From Paenarthrobacter sp. (GTDB taxonomy: Bacteria; Actinomycetota; Actinomycetes; Actinomycetales; Micrococcaceae), in contig JAPSHX010000003.1 of NCBI GenBank assembly GCA_031179305.1, positions 148,055 to 212,054 on the forward strand: a DNA stretch of 64,000 nucleotides, written 5' to 3'. The position numbers and the translations under genes were made by a program. The notes under the pieces were generated by a model, which was not told the DNA's origin, did no database searches, and saw nothing but the letters and a program-made list of their open reading frames with translations. Positions 42,055 to 50,299 of this stretch are shown here, piece by piece. Position 1 is the stretch's first letter, and each line of letters opens with the position of its first letter.

Positions 42055-43332
42055 GTGACCTCCTCCAAGACGCCCGGCTACCGAGAGAAATCTGTCCACC
42101 CCGATATAGCAGTAGACGCAGAGATTGACGATGAACCAGCTGCGGACCCCACGCAGCTCCGGGGCAAACGGGGCCTCGTCTACCTAGGCGTCTGCCTGGT
42201 GCTGATCGGCCTGAATCTGCGGACGGTCTTCTCCAGTTTCTCCGCCGTGCTTCCGGAAATCACGTCCGACGCCGGCCTGCCGGGCTGGTCGTTGGTGGTC
42301 CTCACCACGGTGCCGGTTACCTTGCTGGGCGTCTTCGCACCCCTTGCTCCAGTCCTCGCTCGCAGGTTCGGTGCGGAACGGGTGCTCCTCGGCGCCATGG
42401 CAGTCCTTACAGCGGGCTTGCTCCTGCGGCCCGTGGATATCCCGGGAATGGGCCACCTGCCGGCTCTTCTGGCTGGGACCGCGGCCTGCGGTGCCGCAAT
42501 CGCACTGTGCAACGTCCTTCTTCCGGGGGTCGTCAAACGGGACTTCCCACACCGCCTTGGCCTGATGGGCGGCCTCTACACCACAGCGATCTGCGCTTCG
42601 GCGGCACTTGGTGCGGGCTTCACGTATCCGGTCTTTACGGCAACCGGCCACTGGACATCGGCGCTGTGGTTCTGGGCGGTGCCCGCCGCCGTCGTACTTC
42701 TGCTCTTCCTGCCGCTGGCAATCCGGCAGCCATCGGTGAAACACCAAGCGATCCACGGCGGTGCGAACGTGTGGCGTTCAGCCGTGGCCTGGCAGGTAAC
42801 GCTCTTCATGGTGCTACAGGCAATGATGTCGTTCAGTGTTTTCGCGTGGATGGCACCTATCCTGCGTGACCGGGGGATCGATGGCGGAACGGCGGGGCTG
42901 ATCGTGTCCGTGTCCATCGTCTTGCAGATGCTCGGCTCGCTGTTTGCCCCTGCCTTGGCCACGCGCTTCAAGGACCAGAGGGTCATCAACACGGTGGTGG
43001 CGCTGATGACCGGTGGCGGGTTTGCTCTCACCATCTTTGGCCCCACCGAGCTGATTTGGGTGTGGACCGGGCTGAATGGGCTCGGCCAGGGGTCGCTGAC
43101 CGCCGTGGCCCTCACCATGATCATGGTGCGCACCCGCGACGCCCACACCGCGGCACACCTGTCCGGAATGATGCAGGGCGTCGGCTACGGAGTGGGTTCG
43201 CTTGGCACATTAATGGTGGGCCAACTCCATCAGGCTACTGGCGGGTTCGCAGCAGCCGGAATCCTGTTCCTAGTGGTCGGTTCCCTGGCAGCATTCTTCG
43301 GATACCGGGCCGGCCGCGACCGCTTCGTTTAA
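42055..43332 (+). CDS. MFS transporter (CynX/NimT family)
   Basis: A 425-residue transporter with 12 predicted helices and a 40-residue acidic cytoplasmic N-terminus. It carries LNLRTVFSSFSAVLPEI and ALCNVLLPGVVKRDFPHRLGLMGGLYTTAI, in part PGVVKRDFPHRLGLMGGLYT, both typical of CynX-type cyanate or nitroimidazole-like transporters. Start is GTG 42055; the sequence upstream (CAGAAT seven bases before) suggests a leaderless transcript. Its end faces the MFS gene on the other strand across a 66-bp palindrome. Substrate unknown. Confidence 0.87.
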   Translation: MTSSKTPGYREKSVHPDIAVDAEIDDEPAADPTQLRGKRGLVYLGVCLVLIGLNLRTVFSSFSAVLPEITSDAGLPGWSLVVLTTVPVTLLGVFAPLAPVLARRFGAERVLLGAMAVLTAGLLLRPVDIPGMGHLPALLAGTAACGAAIALCNVLLPGVVKRDFPHRLGLMGGLYTTAICASAALGAGFTYPVFTATGHWTSALWFWAVPAAVVLLLFLPLAIRQPSVKHQAIHGGANVWRSAVAWQVTLFMVLQAMMSFSVFAWMAPILRDRGIDGGTAGLIVSVSIVLQMLGSLFAPALATRFKDQRVINTVVALMTGGGFALTIFGPTELIWVWTGLNGLGQGSLTAVALTMIMVRTRDAHTAAHLSGMMQGVGYGVGSLGTLMVGQLHQATGGFAAAGILFLVVGSLAAFFGYRAGRDRFV

Positions 43333-43398
43333 CCCAAGTGGGTCGCAGTTCAGGTCGTTCTCAGAGCTGAGAACGACCTGAACTGCGACCCACTTGGG
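43333..43398. terminator. 66-bp perfect palindrome, bidirectional terminator
   Basis: Arms of 32 bases (43333-43364 and 43367-43398) are perfectly complementary around AG. It begins on the base after the TAA of the plus-strand MFS gene and ends 5 bases before the stop of the minus-strand MFS gene. It is almost the same sequence (29 of 32 in the left arm) as the palindrome inside the gene at 17222. Confidence 0.93.
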
Positions 43399-43403
43399 AG
43401 AAC

Positions 43404-44696
43404 TCAGACGGTGAGGTCCTTGCCCTTCGTCTCCGGGATGGAGAAGGCGAACGCGATGCCCACCAGCAGCAGGATCACTGCGTACACGTTGAACAGTTGC
43501 GCCTGCCCGATGCTGCCAAGCCACGTCTGCAGGTACGGGGCCGTCCCACCGAACGCAGCAACACAGATGGAGTACGGAACACCGACGCCGATGGTGCGGA
43601 TGTGGGTCGGGAAGAGTTCGGCGTAGACGGCAGGAACGATCGCTGCGCTGCCGGCGATGAAGAACAGCATCACGGACATGGACACGGCGAGCTGCCACGG
43701 TGAGTCCTTGAGCAGCCACGTCATGGGGAAGTGCAGGAGCGCGGCGCCCGCGGCCGAACTGATGATCACCGGCTTGCGGCCGATGCGGTCGGACAATTTG
43801 CCCCAGAACGGCAGGGCGGCGATGAACACCACGTTGGCCACCACGCCTGCCCAGAGCGCCTCACCGCGGTCCATTTTCAGCGTGGTCGCGGCGTAGCTCG
43901 GAGCCACGACACCCCAGATGTAGTAGACCACCGTCAGGCCAACGGTGAGGCCGATAACCTGCAGAGCCTGCTTGCGGTACTTCACAATCTGCGGCCAGAT
44001 GGGCAGGCGCTTCTCATTGGGCGTCTCGGCCTCGAAAGCTTCGGTTTCCTTCATCTTTGCCCGCATGAACAGTGCGTAGATACCCAGCACACCGCCGATG
44101 AGGAACGGGATGCGCCAACCCCACGAGCTCATGTCGTCCTTGCTGAGGGTGGCAGTGAGAATGGCGCCCAGCAGCGTGCCCGCCAGGATGCCGGCCGTGC
44201 CGGAGGTGTAGATAAGGGTCGCCCAGAAGCCGCGGTGTTCCTTGGGCGCCATCTCGGACAAGTACGTTTGCGACGACGGCAACTCACCACCGTGGGCAAG
44301 GCCTTGGATGAGTCGGGCGATCAGCAGCATCACCGAAGCGAAGACGCCAACGGACTCAAACGTCGGGGCAATACCGATGAGCAGGCTGCCCACCGCGCCG
44401 AGGGCCACGGCCACCGTCATGGACGTTTTGCGTCCGATCCGGTCGCCAATCCAGCCGAACACGAAGCCACCGAACGGACGGGCAACGAATCCGACGGCGA
44501 AGATCGCCAAAGTGGACAGCATGGCCGAGGTGGGGTCGGCGCTGCTGAACAAAGCGCTTGCGATAAACGGCGAGAACGTTGCGTAGATGGCCCAGTCGTA
44601 CCATTCAACGGCGTTGCCGATGCCGGTGCCGACCAGCGTGCGCACGTGCGACTTGTGGACTTTGACGTCGGGGGACGTTCCTACGGTGGTGGTCAT
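43404..44696 (-). CDS. MFS transporter (metabolite:H+ symporter type)
   Basis: A 430-residue transporter of the MHS family (KgtP/ProP/ShiA). It has GTGIGNAVEWYDWAIYATFSPF, RPFGGFVFGWIGDRIGRK, ARLIQGLAHGGELPSSQTYLSE, GWRIPFLIGGVLGI and a SDRIGRKP loop in the second half. These symporters bring in carboxylates or betaine-like compounds with protons. ATG 44696 follows GGAG at 7 bases. Gap to the M20 amidohydrolase is 30 bases; the two form an operon, and the substrate is probably an N-acyl amino acid or related acid. Confidence 0.9.
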   Translation of the reverse strand: MTTTVGTSPDVKVHKSHVRTLVGTGIGNAVEWYDWAIYATFSPFIASALFSSADPTSAMLSTLAIFAVGFVARPFGGFVFGWIGDRIGRKTSMTVAVALGAVGSLLIGIAPTFESVGVFASVMLLIARLIQGLAHGGELPSSQTYLSEMAPKEHRGFWATLIYTSGTAGILAGTLLGAILTATLSKDDMSSWGWRIPFLIGGVLGIYALFMRAKMKETEAFEAETPNEKRLPIWPQIVKYRKQALQVIGLTVGLTVVYYIWGVVAPSYAATTLKMDRGEALWAGVVANVVFIAALPFWGKLSDRIGRKPVIISSAAGAALLHFPMTWLLKDSPWQLAVSMSVMLFFIAGSAAIVPAVYAELFPTHIRTIGVGVPYSICVAAFGGTAPYLQTWLGSIGQAQLFNVYAVILLLVGIAFAFSIPETKGKDLTV

Positions 44697-44726
44697 GTGC
44701 TTCTCCAAGATCATGCGGGCCGGGAG

Positions 44727-45944
44727 TTAGTTGCCGGCGAGGGCGGCGATGCGGGACACGGCGAGTTCGGCGTACAGCGCGGCACCGTCGGTGAGGACGC
44801 CGTCGTCGAACATTGCGTACGGCGAGTGGTTAAACGGCGACGTCGTGTGGTCGGCGCCCGGGGCAACAGCACTGAGTCCCACGAAGGTGCCTGGGACTTC
44901 AGCAAGGACCCGGGAGAAGTCCTCGGATCCGCTCAGGGGAGTGGCCATCCGGGTGTGCCGGGACTCGCCGAACATTCCGGCGATGACCTTCTCCGCCGTG
45001 GTTGTTTCATCCTCGTCATTGATGGTGAGGGGGTATTCCTCTTGGTAATGCACGTCAGCCTCCAAACCGTGGGCTGCGGCGATGCCATGAAGCAGCCTGG
45101 GTACTGCTTCCATCATCTTCCGACGGGACTCCTCGGAGAAGGTCCTGATGGTGGCTTCGATCCGCGCGGTTTCGGGGATGACGTTCCGTTTGGTTCCTGC
45201 GTGCAGGACGCCAACTGTGAGGACCACGGGATCGAACATGTTGAACTGGCGCGTGACCATCACCTGAAGTGCCGTGACCATCTCGGCAGCTGCAGTGACG
45301 GGGTCCTTGGCGGAGTAGGGAGCGGAGCCGTGGCCGCCCGCGCCCAGCACAGTGACAACAAGGCCGTCGGAGGAACTGAGCATGACGCCCGGCTTGGTGA
45401 CGAACTGGCCATGCGGTTCAAGGGAGGAGAACACGTGCATTCCGTAGGCAGTGTCTGCGCGACGACCGGCCGCGTCCAGGACGCCTTCCTTGATCATGTA
45501 GCTTGCGCCGTCGAAACCTTCTTCGCCGGGCTGGAACATGAGGATGACATCGCCGGCCAACTGATCCCGGCGCTCGGCCAGCAGGGTGGCGGCGCCGGCC
45601 AGCATGGAGGTGTGGAGGTCATGACCGCAGGCGTGCATGGCTCCGTCCACGCGGGAGGTGTACTCCACGCCGGTGGTTTCCTGCACAGGAAGTCCATCCA
45701 TGTCGGCACGCAGCAACACCACAGGCTTCTCAGCCGATGCGTGAGCGGCGCCGCCACGCAGAACTGCGGTGACCGACGTCGTCTCCTTGCCAAGGGTGAC
45801 CTCGTAGGGCAGTCCATCCAGCGCCTTAAGCACCTTCTCCTGGGTGCGGGGGAGCTGCAGGCCGATCTCCGGCTCGCGATGGAGGTCGTGGCGGAGGCGG
45901 ACGATGTCCTCCTGCAGTTCCTTGGCGTCGGCGGCGATGGTCAT
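44727..45944 (-). CDS. M20-family amidohydrolase (hippurate/IAA-amide type)
   Basis: A 405-residue zinc/manganese-dependent amidohydrolase. Metal-site motifs are LRADMDGLPVQE, HACGHDLHT (Cys106, His108), GEEGFDG (Glu141/142) and SEDFSRVL near the C-terminus. It hydrolyses N-acyl amino acids such as hippurate or indole-acetyl amides. The start is ATG 45944, with an AGGAGAAC-type site just upstream. The MFS gene follows on the same strand, and a Lrp-type regulator diverges, with an inverted repeat between. The likely job is uptake and cleavage of an acyl-amino acid. Confidence 0.9.
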   Translation of the reverse strand: MTIAADAKELQEDIVRLRHDLHREPEIGLQLPRTQEKVLKALDGLPYEVTLGKETTSVTAVLRGGAAHASAEKPVVLLRADMDGLPVQETTGVEYTSRVDGAMHACGHDLHTSMLAGAATLLAERRDQLAGDVILMFQPGEEGFDGASYMIKEGVLDAAGRRADTAYGMHVFSSLEPHGQFVTKPGVMLSSSDGLVVTVLGAGGHGSAPYSAKDPVTAAAEMVTALQVMVTRQFNMFDPVVLTVGVLHAGTKRNVIPETARIEATIRTFSEESRRKMMEAVPRLLHGIAAAHGLEADVHYQEEYPLTINDEDETTTAEKVIAGMFGESRHTRMATPLSGSEDFSRVLAEVPGTFVGLSAVAPGADHTTSPFNHSPYAMFDDGVLTDGAALYAELAVSRIAALAGN

Positions 45945-45995
45945 GTGTTCTCCTGGTCTTCCTAGGTGACGTGTTCCTTATGCCATTCTGTGGTG

Positions 45996-46008
45996 ATGTG
46001 ATTCACAT
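45996..46008. promoter_or_regulatory. Candidate Lrp/AsnC operator
   Basis: Perfect inverted repeat ATGTGA-T-TCACAT (45996-46001, 46003-46008) in the divergent gap between the M20 operon and the Lrp-type regulator gene. Confidence 0.6.
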
Positions 46009-46085
46009 GAAGCAAAACATCTGTAAATATGCACTAGCGCCCCATTTGAAACAGAAATCATGCATGCTTCTGGAAGAATTGGCTC

Positions 46086-47123
46086 ATGGAACTCAGCGAG
46101 GAAGACCTGCGCCTGGTCAACGCCCTACAGATTTCGCCGCGGATCAGCTGGTCCGACGCCGGAGAAGTCCTGGGCGTCCACGCCACCACACTGGCATCCC
46201 GGTGGGAACGCCTCAAGGGAGCAGGCACAGCATGGACCACCGCACACCTTATGGGCGACCCGAAGGACATGTGCCTGGCCATGGTGGATATCGACTGCGA
46301 GATGCACCTCAGGCCGGACGTCACCTCCGCAGTCGCCCGACTTCCCGAGGTCATCACGGTAGAAGAAGCTGCCAGCAACCGCGACCTCACGCTCACTGTG
46401 ATCACGCAGGACCTGGGACAGTTCAGCACCGAGGTGTTGCCGAAACTCAAGGAGATCAGGGGACTCACCAAGTACCACACAGCCCTCTGCACCCGGATTC
46501 ACACCAGCGGATATGCGTGGCGGCTCAACGTCCTCACCAAGGCAGAGCAGCAGGCACTCCGGGCGCTGGCCGGGCCTGAATCAGCAAACCCTTCAGCCCA
46601 TGATGCCATGGTGCTCCCGCTACCGGAGAGCCATCTGGCGATCATCCCGTTCCTCGCCCGCGACGGCCGTGCCACAGCCGCGGAAATTGCCCGAGCCTTG
46701 GGCAGAAACCCCGCCACGGTCCAGCGGCAACTGGGCAGGGTTCTGAGCAGCCGGATGTTGTCCTTCCGCTGCGAAATCGCCCAACAATTCTCCGGTTTCC
46801 CCATCACGGTCCAATGGTTCGCGAACGTTCCCGCAGGGGAGCACGAAGCTGCAGCCACAGAGTTGCGGGCCATCAGGAACATCCGCTTCTCCGCATCCAC
46901 CACAGGTCGCACCAACTTCACCATGATCATGTGGTTGCGCTCGCTGGCTGACGTCATGGAAATGGAGCTAACCATCCAGCAGCGGATCCCGGGCGTCCAA
47001 CTCGTGGAGAGCGTGGTCATGCTGAACACGGCCAAACGCGTGGGATGGATGCTGAATCCGGACTCCACCGCCACAGGAACAGTGGTGCCGCCCTACGGAG
47101 AGCTGCTGCCAGCCGGTATTTAG
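46086..47123 (+). CDS. Lrp/AsnC-family regulator with two HTH-AsnC modules
   Basis: A 345-residue protein made of two Lrp-like halves. The first HTH is at about 5-50 (LSEEDLRLVNALQISPRISWSDAGEVLGVH, in part WSDAGEVLGVHATTLASRW) with an AsnC-like sensor to about 155. The second HTH is at about 178-225 (ESHLAIIPFLARDGRATAAEIARALGRNPATVQRQLGRVL, in part TAAEIARALGRNPATVQRQL) followed by a second sensor. Such tandem forms are common in actinobacteria. It diverges from the M20/MFS operon, which it most likely regulates in response to an amino acid. Confidence 0.88.
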   Translation: MELSEEDLRLVNALQISPRISWSDAGEVLGVHATTLASRWERLKGAGTAWTTAHLMGDPKDMCLAMVDIDCEMHLRPDVTSAVARLPEVITVEEAASNRDLTLTVITQDLGQFSTEVLPKLKEIRGLTKYHTALCTRIHTSGYAWRLNVLTKAEQQALRALAGPESANPSAHDAMVLPLPESHLAIIPFLARDGRATAAEIARALGRNPATVQRQLGRVLSSRMLSFRCEIAQQFSGFPITVQWFANVPAGEHEAAATELRAIRNIRFSASTTGRTNFTMIMWLRSLADVMEMELTIQQRIPGVQLVESVVMLNTAKRVGWMLNPDSTATGTVVPPYGELLPAGI

Positions 47124-47151
47124 GGCGTGCAGGTGTTAGGGCGTGCAGGTT
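47120..47151. repeat. 16-bp tandem repeat at a convergent gene junction
   Basis: Two copies of TTAGGGCGTGCAGGT plus one base (47120-47135, 47136-47151). The first includes the stop codon of the Lrp-type gene and the second lies just before the stop of the methyltransferase gene. Confidence 0.8.
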
Positions 47152-47152
47152 T

Positions 47153-47866
47153 CTAGGCGTGTTTGGTGGCCCTCAAGACCGTGTCCAAAGTAGTACCGGA
47201 CTCGCCGTCGGGTCCCGTGACAGTACGCGCCCGGTCTGTCAGGACATTGACGAACCACGGCTCACGATCCAGCCGTAGGGCGCCTGCCAGTTGCTCCGGC
47301 GTGAAGAACATGCCGGACTCATGATGGTGGCTCCACGACGGGAGTCCATGCGGGTGATGACCCACCACCAGCAACGTGCCGCCGGGTGCGACGGCCGCCG
47401 CAGCTGATGCCACTGAATCCCGCCACGGAAGGAGAGGAGAGTGCAGGAACTGGGCCGAGACCAGATCGAAAACGGGCTCAGGATCCCACTCCGTGAGGTC
47501 CTGTTGCTGCCACGTGATCCGCTCGCTGACGTCGCTTTCGGCTGCATGCGCGGCTGCACGTTCAAGCGCGACGGCGGACACGTCCATTGCGGTAACCGTC
47601 CAGCCTTGCGCCGCGAGCCAGATGGCGTCAGCGCCTTCCCCGCAGCCGAGATCGAGGGCTTTGCCGGGCTTCATGCCTGCAACTTCGGTCACCAGCTGCG
47701 GATTTGGGTTTCCGCTCCACACCTTGGGACGCTCGCGGTACATGCCGTCCCACATGTCCACGGCATTGTCGGCGTCCTCGTGCAGGTTCAGTCCGCCCTG
47801 CGGTGCCCCTTCATGCGTGTGTTGACCGTGTTGGTGAGTGGCGGCGTCGTGCGAGTGTTCAGTCAT
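47153..47866 (-). CDS. SAM-dependent methyltransferase with His-rich N-terminus
   Basis: A 237-residue class I methyltransferase. It has ALDLGCGEGADAIWLAAQGW (motif I) and TAMDVSAVALERA, with GGTLLVVGHHPHG later on. The N-terminal 20 residues contain nine His/Asp residues (TEHSHDAATHQHGQHTHEG), an unusual metal-binding-like tail. It resembles tellurite/thiopurine-type methyltransferases. ATG 47866 was chosen; an upstream codon at 47902 would add residues not seen in relatives. It lies next to soxR on the same strand, 45 bases downstream of it, so both may belong to a stress response. Confidence 0.85.
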   Translation of the reverse strand: MTEHSHDAATHQHGQHTHEGAPQGGLNLHEDADNAVDMWDGMYRERPKVWSGNPNPQLVTEVAGMKPGKALDLGCGEGADAIWLAAQGWTVTAMDVSAVALERAAAHAAESDVSERITWQQQDLTEWDPEPVFDLVSAQFLHSPLLPWRDSVASAAAAVAPGGTLLVVGHHPHGLPSWSHHHESGMFFTPEQLAGALRLDREPWFVNVLTDRARTVTGPDGESGTTLDTVLRATKHA

Positions 47867-47911
47867 TACCCAAGCGTGCCGCGACGCTGCGCTGAAAGGC
47901 AATGCCTGTTG

Positions 47912-48367
47912 CTATTCCGGCAAAGTCCAGCGCTGGGCGCCGGCACCGGAGGCGCCGAGTTCGTCCGAAGGGTTCTGCAAGGTGCAGGATTTCAGGCTCA
48001 GGCAGCCGCAGCCGATGCACCCGTCGAGGTCGTTGCGTAGATGCTGCAGAGCGGCAATCCGCTCGTCCAGTTCCTTGCGCCATCGCGACGACAACCTGGA
48101 CCAGTCGCGCTTGGTGGGCGTACGGCCATCAGGTAAGGATTCCAGTGCATCCCGGATGTCTTTCAACGGCAAGCCCACCCGCTGGGATGTCTTGATGAAC
48201 GCGACCCGCCGCAGCGTGTCCCGTCGGTAGCGCCGCTGGTTGCCGGCCGTTCGCTCCGCCTCGATGAGCCCGTTGCGTTCGTAGAAATGAAGGGCCGACG
48301 CCGACACTCCGCTCCGTTCGGACAGCTCACCGATAGTGAGGGGCCGGTGCGTTTCGACTGACGGCAT
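47912..48367 (-). CDS. soxR: SoxR, redox-sensing MerR-family regulator
   Basis: A 151-residue MerR-family activator. The winged helix (TIGELSERSGVSASALHFYERNGLIEAERTAGNQRRYRRD, in part VSASALHFYERNGLI) is followed by the dimer helix and the [2Fe-2S] cluster motif C117-x2-C120-x-C122-x5-C128 (CIGCGCLSLKSC), diagnostic for SoxR. It is divergent from an MFS exporter gene with a SoxR box between. In actinobacteria SoxR usually responds to redox-cycling antibiotics and switches on exporters and oxidoreductases. Confidence 0.95.
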   Translation of the reverse strand: MPSVETHRPLTIGELSERSGVSASALHFYERNGLIEAERTAGNQRRYRRDTLRRVAFIKTSQRVGLPLKDIRDALESLPDGRTPTKRDWSRLSSRWRKELDERIAALQHLRNDLDGCIGCGCLSLKSCTLQNPSDELGASGAGAQRWTLPE

Positions 48368-48397
48368 GGCCTGCTTTCGGATGGCTGACGGGGTTGA

Positions 48398-48428
48398 TTG
48401 ACCTCAACATTAGTTGAGGTTCTAGGCT
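48398..48428 (+). promoter_or_regulatory. SoxR box and 19-bp-spacer promoter of the MFS gene
   Basis: TTGACC (48398-48403) and TAGGCT (48423-48428) are 19 bases apart, the over-long spacer of MerR-type promoters. The palindrome ACCTCAAC-ATTA-GTTGAGGT (48401-48420) sits in the spacer and resembles the SoxR consensus CCTCAAG-TTAA-CTTGAGG. The -10 box ends 7 bases before the MFS start, giving a leaderless transcript. Confidence 0.85.
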
Positions 48429-48435
48429 GGCGTCC

Positions 48436-49884
48436 ATGACCTCTGACACCTCAACGGCCGGGATACTGCGCCGCCCATACCTCCTTGCCACCGTAGGGGC
48501 GTGCGCGCTCGTGTTCCTGAGCGCGTTCGAGTCCCTCGCGGTGACCACCATCATGCCGCTCGTCAGCCGCGACCTGGACGGAGCCAGCCTCTACGCGCTG
48601 GCCTTCGCTGGACCGCTGGCTACCGGCGTGATGGGCATGGTGGCGGCGGGCAACTGGTCGGATCGTCGTGGTCCGGCAGCACCGTTGTACTCCTCCGTGG
48701 CATTGTTCGTGGCTGGCCTGCTGATAGCCGGTACGGCCGGAACCATGGAAATGCTGGTGCTGGGACGGCTGGTGCAAGGACTTGGTGGCGGCGCGATGAC
48801 CGTTGCCCTCTACGTGTTGGTGGCCCGCGTGTACCCGCCAGTGCTGCACCCGAAAATCTTCGCAGCCTTCGCCGCGTCCTGGGTGGTTCCTTCCTTGGTG
48901 GGACCATTCGCGGCGGGCGTGGTTGCCCAGTTGAGCAGTTGGCACTGGGTGTTCCTCGGTGTTGTGGGCCTGGTAGTTCCAGCCTTGCTGATGGTGGTGC
49001 CCGCCGTGCGGGGGATGAATTCCGAACCCGCTGCTGAGCCCGTTCCCTGGGCTTTCGGTCGGATGGGGTGGGCGGCGCTCGCGGCCGTCGCGGTCCTGGG
49101 GTTGAACCTGTCCGCGGAGGTGCCCGGCTTCGGTGGGGTGATTGCCGTCGTCGCGCTTGTCATTGCCCTTATCGCCGTGAAGCCGTTGGTTCCGACGGGA
49201 ACCCTTACAGCCCGGCGGGGACTACCCAGTGTGATCCTGGTCCGAGGGCTGGCGTCCGCGGCGTTCTTCGGGGCCGAGGTGTACCTGCCGTACCTGTTGA
49301 CTGAGCGCTACGCGTTCACGCCGACGTTCGCCGGGCTGACACTTACCGGCGCCGCGCTGGCGTGGGCCGGGGCGTCGGCAATCCAGGGGCGTCTCGGTGC
49401 CCGGCTGGCTGACGATCTCGCCGTGAAGATCGGCGCTCTTTTGGTGCTGATAGCCGTGATCTCAACCCTGGTGACCGCAGCGTTCGCCCTGCCCGCGGCT
49501 GTTGCCATCGCTGGCTGGATCCTCGCCGGTGGCGGCATGGGGCTCATGTACCCGAGGCTGTCTGTAATGACGTTGGCGCTCTCCGCCGAGGAAAACCAAG
49601 GCTTCAACAGCGCGGCCATGTCCATTTCCGATTCCCTCGGCGGGGCACTGTCCCTCGCAGCCACGGGACTTGTGTTCGCTGCATTCACGACGACGAACTC
49701 GTTTGCGGGGGTCTTCGCACTGACGGCGATCATCGCCGTCGTCGGGGTAGTCATTGCGCCAAGGGTCGCCGCCCGCGCGGCTCGGACGGGTAGGGGCGAG
49801 ATGGGTAGGGGTGAGACGGATGCTGGAACTGGGGCTGGAACGGGTGCTCCGGATGCGCAACCCGAGCTCACGCATCACGCCTGA
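48436..49884 (+). CDS. MFS exporter (drug:H+ antiporter type), SoxR-controlled
   Basis: A 482-residue transporter with about 14 predicted helices (DHA2-like). The N-terminal half has AFESLAVTTIMPLVSRDL and the MFS loop GNWSDRRGPAAPL, plus VQGLGGGAMTVALYVLVARVYPP. The end is a Gly/Thr/Asp-rich tail. It starts with ATG right after a SoxR-regulated promoter. An export role for redox-active compounds is likely. Confidence 0.9.
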   Translation: MTSDTSTAGILRRPYLLATVGACALVFLSAFESLAVTTIMPLVSRDLDGASLYALAFAGPLATGVMGMVAAGNWSDRRGPAAPLYSSVALFVAGLLIAGTAGTMEMLVLGRLVQGLGGGAMTVALYVLVARVYPPVLHPKIFAAFAASWVVPSLVGPFAAGVVAQLSSWHWVFLGVVGLVVPALLMVVPAVRGMNSEPAAEPVPWAFGRMGWAALAAVAVLGLNLSAEVPGFGGVIAVVALVIALIAVKPLVPTGTLTARRGLPSVILVRGLASAAFFGAEVYLPYLLTERYAFTPTFAGLTLTGAALAWAGASAIQGRLGARLADDLAVKIGALLVLIAVISTLVTAAFALPAAVAIAGWILAGGGMGLMYPRLSVMTLALSAEENQGFNSAAMSISDSLGGALSLAATGLVFAAFTTTNSFAGVFALTAIIAVVGVVIAPRVAARAARTGRGEMGRGETDAGTGAGTGAPDAQPELTHHA

Positions 49885-49888
49885 CCCG

Positions 49889-49947
49889 TTGTGGGGCCTG
49901 CTCTGCGCCTCATGCGCGCCCGGAAGCGCGCATAGCAGGCCCCGCAA
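49889..49947. repeat. TTGTGGGGC-family hairpin, copy 1
   Basis: Outer arms TTGTGGGGCCTGCT (49889-49902) and AGCAGGCCCCGCAA (49934-49947); inner stem ATGCGCGC / GCGCGCAT (49912-49919, 49926-49933). It starts 5 bases after the MFS stop. Confidence 0.85.
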
Positions 49948-49962
49948 GGCAGGGTGGGTGGG

Positions 49963-50021
49963 TTGTGGGGCCCGCTCTGCACGCAATGTGGGCCCTGAGT
50001 CGTGCAAAGCAGGCCCCGCAA
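49963..50021. repeat. TTGTGGGGC-family hairpin, copy 2
   Basis: 21-bp arms (49963-49983 and 50001-50021) with 3 mismatches, the same outer sequence as copy 1 but a different centre. The two copies lie in tandem. With copy 1 it fills most of the gap of over 400 bases between the MFS and helicase coding regions; the remainder is a leader. Confidence 0.85.
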
Positions 50022-50067
50022 CGCAAGGGTGACCAGCGCCAATGCGGGGCTCAACCCAGTGTGCTGC

Positions 50068-50299
50068 TAGACTGGACCTACTTGATGTGCGGTGACGCCC
50101 TGAAGCAGGTGGCCTGACAGGCTACGCGACGGGGCATTTTTCATGTGAGAGGCACATCCTGCGTCGATGAACGCGTTCTATTTGGTCCCGGCCAACGCTG
50201 TTGAAGCGAACCGGTAGACCACCTGACTTTTCCTCGGCGAACCCCTGGCCCAACCGGCGTCGGGGGCCGATGTCCGCAACTGGACACCGCCCGAAAGAC
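50068..50299 (+). promoter_or_regulatory. Long 5' leader of the DEAD-box helicase gene
   Basis: A TAGACT box (50068-50073) is followed by about 220 bases before the probable start. The leader contains GCCTGACAGGC (50112-50122) and ATGTGAGAGGCACAT (50143-50157) hairpins and a GGGGCATTTTTC stretch near 50131-50142. Long leaders are typical of cold-shock or autoregulated helicase mRNAs. No known RNA family recognised. Confidence 0.5.

Noticed and set aside
43731..45965. 744-codon open frame opposite the MFS and M20 genes
   Set aside because: It is antisense to two genes with clear motifs (MHS transporter and M20 hydrolase); its His/Arg/Gly-rich translation has no domain.
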